The notes below the pieces were generated by a model, which was given only the letters and a program-made list of their open reading frames with translations, searched no databases and was not told the origin of the DNA. This document shows, piece after piece, positions 60,764 to 64,000 of a stretch of DNA of 64,000 nucleotides. The stretch is from Albugo candida (Eukaryota > Oomycota > Peronosporomycetes > Albuginales > Albuginaceae): the NCBI GenBank assembly GCA_905220665.1, contig CAJNAR010000160.1, positions 558,001 to 622,000 of the forward strand. The letters are read 5' to 3'. Within the stretch, counting starts at the first letter, position 1; each line of letters starts with the position of its first letter. A program made the translations under genes and the position numbers.

Positions 60764-62283
60764 TTAGCTCTCCCACCTCGCCAAGTCTGATTGCTCGCTC
60801 CAATTTTCAACCTTTGTGTGGCATTCTCGAAAAGAATGAGCTGTCGATTTCAGATTGGCTACTTTTTCTGGAATACGTGTTGTCACGGGAGAAATGTGAA
60901 TTTGTGTGCCATGTTCCGGATTGCCAATTGCTTCGACTTCCTTTCTCCCTACCTCCATTTCCGAGAGAACAGACAAATAGTTCTTTTTGGTCACCAAACC
61001 AGGTAGAGCACTAGGTCGTGCTTTTTACCCCATGTGTCGAAATGGGTCCAAACGTGTGACGTTTACCTTGTGAACGAACCGCCTGCATGGTGATATACCC
61101 ATCCCTTCCACTGGTTCTGATAAGACGAGTGGAGCTGGTTTTCTTCAAGTACGAGAAGAGGAAGGGTTGGTTGCGTCAGTTCCGGGATTTCTGGTGGTGT
61201 GATATCTGGAAGAGAGTTGAACTCCAACGAAATTTGGTAGGAAAGTTTTTGTTCGACTTTCATTGTTGCCTTCTATTGATCGAGAATCGCTACATCCCTG
61301 GGTTGTCTGGCGACCACAGATGCCGCATTTGGTATTTCTTGCTGATTTTTGAACTTTTGTTCCGTCAGTGGGAATGGCTTCTAGATCCAAACAATATGGA
61401 CCACGCTGACCGTGCCATGCACGTTCCGTTGGAATCGGAGCATTCTTACTCCTTACAGAAAAAATTGATTTGCCGAAAGCGATTTGCTCGCATACTTTCC
61501 CTACACGCAACAATGTTCCAGGCATGTGTAGGACGCAGAGAAAACTCTCAACGTCGTTTTAACGACTCCTTTGGAGGAATTTGCTTCTTGAAATGTATCG
61601 AAAACGATTACGCGATTTCTTTAGTGAAGGGATATCTAAATACTATTCCAATCAACTTTCAGACCGAGTCCAAACATGTTTATTTAATACCGGCGTTCTA
61701 AAGTTTCGTGCTCTTTGAAGAAGTACTTTCACCTCGAACGGTGACCGTCTGGCACTCCAGTTGTTCAAACGCGTCTCTAGACGTGAACATCATACGAACA
61801 ATTTCTCCTGGGAGTTTCGACGCCTATCAAATCTGACGACTATCCAGGAGAGACTCAAACACCGGGTTGCCGTGATGCCGGAGGAGTGATGTCAGTAATT
61901 TACATTTAGAACGCGAGTCGAAGCCTGACCCCCCCAAAAAAAAACTCATTGGAAAACTGCTTTTGTAATCTTCAAAGGACTTGCGGCCTCGATTTTGGCG
62001 ACCACGACTTATCAATCCGGATAATCTTCCGCATAAGTTCAGATCTTGCAGCAAAATTTGAAGATTTTGTCTTTGGGAGCTCCACGCGGTATTGCGCTTT
62101 CGCTCTATCACTGTCTTTGCGCGTGGATTCATCAGACTTGAAGGGTTCTGCCAAAGTGGGACGTTTGGTTTCGTCCACGCTTGCAGTTGCCTTGGCACCA
62201 CTCCGTGACGAGGCATTGACAGTACCATCGGCATTAACCTGTGCAGTCACACTGGTGGTGGGGTACTCTCCACGTCTTCGCAC
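60764..62283 (-). pseudogene. LINE ORF1 region, right copy
   Basis: Frames at 61972-62283 (NADGTVNASSRSGAKATASV), 61145-61525 (KNAPIPTERAWHG) and 60764-60997 (NYLSVLSEMEVGRKEV) correspond in order to blocks of the left copy. Several breaks; inactive. No known nucleic-acid-binding motif could be named. Confidence 0.55.
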
Positions 62284-62529
62284 AGGGGTGATGACTCATC
62301 AACAATCATGCAGTCAGCCGAGGCAAGGTGGCTCACGATGGTTGTCACGTCACTACAAGTGGAAGCTGGAACCCGTGGCTGTGTCTATACGTCGACTTAA
62401 ACAAGTATGTTCGAGCTATCTCAGTAAATCGGCGGGCTACGTAATAGCCGGCGAATTGAATAGTCTCAAACACTACACTGTTACTTTCCCTGGGTCGAAA
62501 TCAGCAATAACATCAGGTCGAACGTGATA

Positions 62530-63460
62530 TAGATACTGTTTACACTGTCCATATATTCCACATATCTTAATTAGGCGCTGCTGAAAGTACGAAGGTTTTG
62601 TCGACCCTGTACTCTTCTGACATTGGTTATGCTTGTATCCCACTTCATCGCATTCGTGTCAGCGAATGGTATATCCAATCTCTCGATCGATTGTTGCGTT
62701 CTTCACGACAAGTCTTTGTCACTAGAGTGTTACGGTTGTTGCGCCAAACTCTTGTATTTTGATTTATGGTTCATCGCTCACCCCCGACGCATTCCCTCTA
62801 CCGCTCCGTTTTTCTGGCGGCCACGCATACCATCATCACGCCCTCGTAGATTTTATTATGATGCGATAGCTTTAAGCGCTTTTTTTGTTTGCCTCATTTC
62901 TGCTTCGTGTCGAACTCACGCTGTCGCATTTTCTTTGTCCTCGTACAGGTCATTTGCTCACGCTTTGCTATTATTTTGATATTTGTATACTACTCTTTTG
63001 GTAGGCTTCCAAGCAAAACTATCACCTTCTCGTCCTCCAACATGCTGTGGCAAGATGAGTATATATATCGTCAAACATGAAGAGATGTTCAAAAAAAATG
63101 CATCACCAGGAGTCATCAAAAACTCATGCAACTTTTTTAAGAAGCTAGACACGGTTATAGAGATTACGCTTCTCTCATATTTTGTGATAATTCATTTTCC
63201 GGTGGGATTAGCTGATGGGAGCACCCGGATTGGCCATTTTTGTCACTTAAACCTTGAATAAAAACGTCCAACCCTGGGCATTAAGTATAGGAATTGCCTT
63301 GAGTCTTAGTGCTTTACCTCTTGCCCAACAAATCTTTTGATTCTACTCTACCAGAAATTTCTGCCCCGATTGTATGTAATCGTTGTGAATAAAGCTGCTC
63401 TCTTACGGAGTGGCTCGCCGATAGAACTCTTTTCCGCAGTAACAGGCTCTCGTTTTATGC
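62530..63460. other. no gene recognised
   Basis: Plus-strand frames at 62623-62979 and 62983-63261 have no motif. The stretch separates the LINE 5' end from the Ty3 LTR. Confidence 0.4.
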
Positions 63461-63466
63461 TACTCT

Positions 63467-63684
63467 TGTGAAGACTTATTGTTCACTTAGAAATTTAAAA
63501 GTGCCTTAAAATAGAACCTTAGTTCGCTACCCTGTGCTACCTCTAAGCCTATCATTCTAGTTCCCTCTTTAATGTTCCTAATGACGTCATCTTGTGACGT
63601 CAGACCATGACATCAGCCTGTGACGTCATGGCCTGTATAGCATACAGTCAGCTCAAACTTGTTGCCTGACTGGGCGGCATGACA
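63467..63684 (-). repeat. 3' LTR of a Ty3/gypsy element (218 bp)
   Basis: On the minus strand it opens TGTCATGCC directly after a purine-rich tract (CCGGGGAGA) and ends AAGTCTTCACA, giving TG...CA ends. It has three TGACGTCA sites and one TGACATCA in about 50 bases (63580-63635) and the CACAGGGTAGCGAAC block shared with the LTR at 23280-23451. Confidence 0.7.
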
Positions 63685-64000
63685 TCTCCCCGGACTTGAC
63701 TTCGCGTTGGCGGTTTCGAAAGTCTGTACTAGTCGCTGCCAATGCGAAACGTGGTGGATAGCCTTCTCGCGTTCCCAAGTACTATCACACTACGGGAGGC
63801 CGTGCCATTTTACTAGCCATTCCAATTGGCGGCTGCGCTGACGACGACGAAGCAACTTTTCCACAATTTTTAGTTCCTTCCCGGTATCTGGTTCTAGGAT
63901 GATTGGTGATGTTTTCGGAATCGGTCGTCCATCGAACTCGGACGCATTCGGCGTATATGGATAGAGTAGGTCGACGTTAAAAGATGAGTGCAGTCTCTTC
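63613..64000 (-). pseudogene. Ty3/gypsy integrase tail with chromodomain, partial
   Basis: The minus strand enters at the window edge with HSSFNVDLLYPYTPN and GRPIPKT, the usual tail of a Ty3 integrase, then a chromodomain (ILEPDTGKELKIVEKLLRRR, LEWLVKWHGLP, DSTWEREKA). Chromodomains steer integration to marked chromatin. One in-frame TAG at 63790-63792, inside the chromodomain between LP and CDSTWE, breaks it. The frame runs on into the LTR and stops at 63613. The upstream polymerase lies beyond the window. Confidence 0.8.

Larger units (their letters stand above)
55950..62500 (-). mobile_element. LINE retrotransposon, right copy
   Basis: Minus orientation. The 3' half (55950-59891) is the inverted arm; the 5' half (59892 to about 62500) is homologous to the left copy but clearly diverged. 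ORF1 begins further upstream than in the left copy (frame at 61972-62283), so this copy is closer to full length. The 5' end is uncertain. Confidence 0.8.

Noticed and set aside
61087..61701. 204-codon plus-strand frame
   Set aside because: It lies antisense to the LINE ORF1 region of the right copy and has no motif of its own.
61949..62527. 192-codon plus-strand frame
   Set aside because: Antisense to the LINE ORF1 start, whose minus-strand peptide matches the left copy.

Overview
The window reads as eukaryotic nuclear DNA from an oomycete, most likely a white rust (Albugo or a close relative). Three things point there. There is a spliceosomal U2 snRNA gene. Plant-type telomere-like repeats (TTTAGGG) occur, but only as an internal patch. 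A long secreted cysteine-rich protein carries exact CxxCx5G motifs, the signature described for the 'CCG' candidate effectors of Albugo candida. The species is an inference; no rRNA or housekeeping gene is present to fix it.

Layout. From 1 to about 10.5 kb lies gene-poor DNA with old, diverged dispersed repeats. From 10.9 to 14.0 kb sits a decayed DDE (Tc1/mariner-like) DNA transposon followed by a short inverted-repeat element. From 14 to 29 kb there is a broken aspartic-protease-like gene, a full-length U2 snRNA gene, the C-terminal relic of a second CxxC protein and two Ty3-type LTRs. From 29.3 to 31 kb a tRNA-derived SINE lies just downstream of an intact secreted nucleoside-hydrolase-like gene. 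From 33.8 to 35.9 kb two SINE copies stand head to head around a decayed coiled-coil ORF and a tRNA-like sequence. From 39.9 to 41.7 kb is the intact 594-residue CxxC protein.

The right third, 44.8 to 62.5 kb, is built from mobile DNA: a second copy of the DDE transposon in opposite orientation fused to a 5'-truncated LINE, then a 4.1-kb, apparently perfect inverted duplication of the LINE 3' half (49368-53495 and 55764-59891). The 2.27-kb spacer between the arms holds a SINE, a terminal-inverted-repeat element and a decayed tryptophan synthase beta (trpB) gene that still shows a spliceosomal intron. The window ends in the 3' part of a Ty3/gypsy element (integrase tail, chromodomain, LTR with several TGACGTCA sites).

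Only three loci look functional: the U2 snRNA gene, the nucleoside-hydrolase-like gene and the 594-residue CxxC gene. Both proteins have N-terminal signal peptides and sit in repeat-rich, gene-sparse DNA, the usual setting of fast-evolving secreted proteins in plant-pathogenic oomycetes. Most of the remaining sequence is relic; many short open frames in it are not supported as genes.
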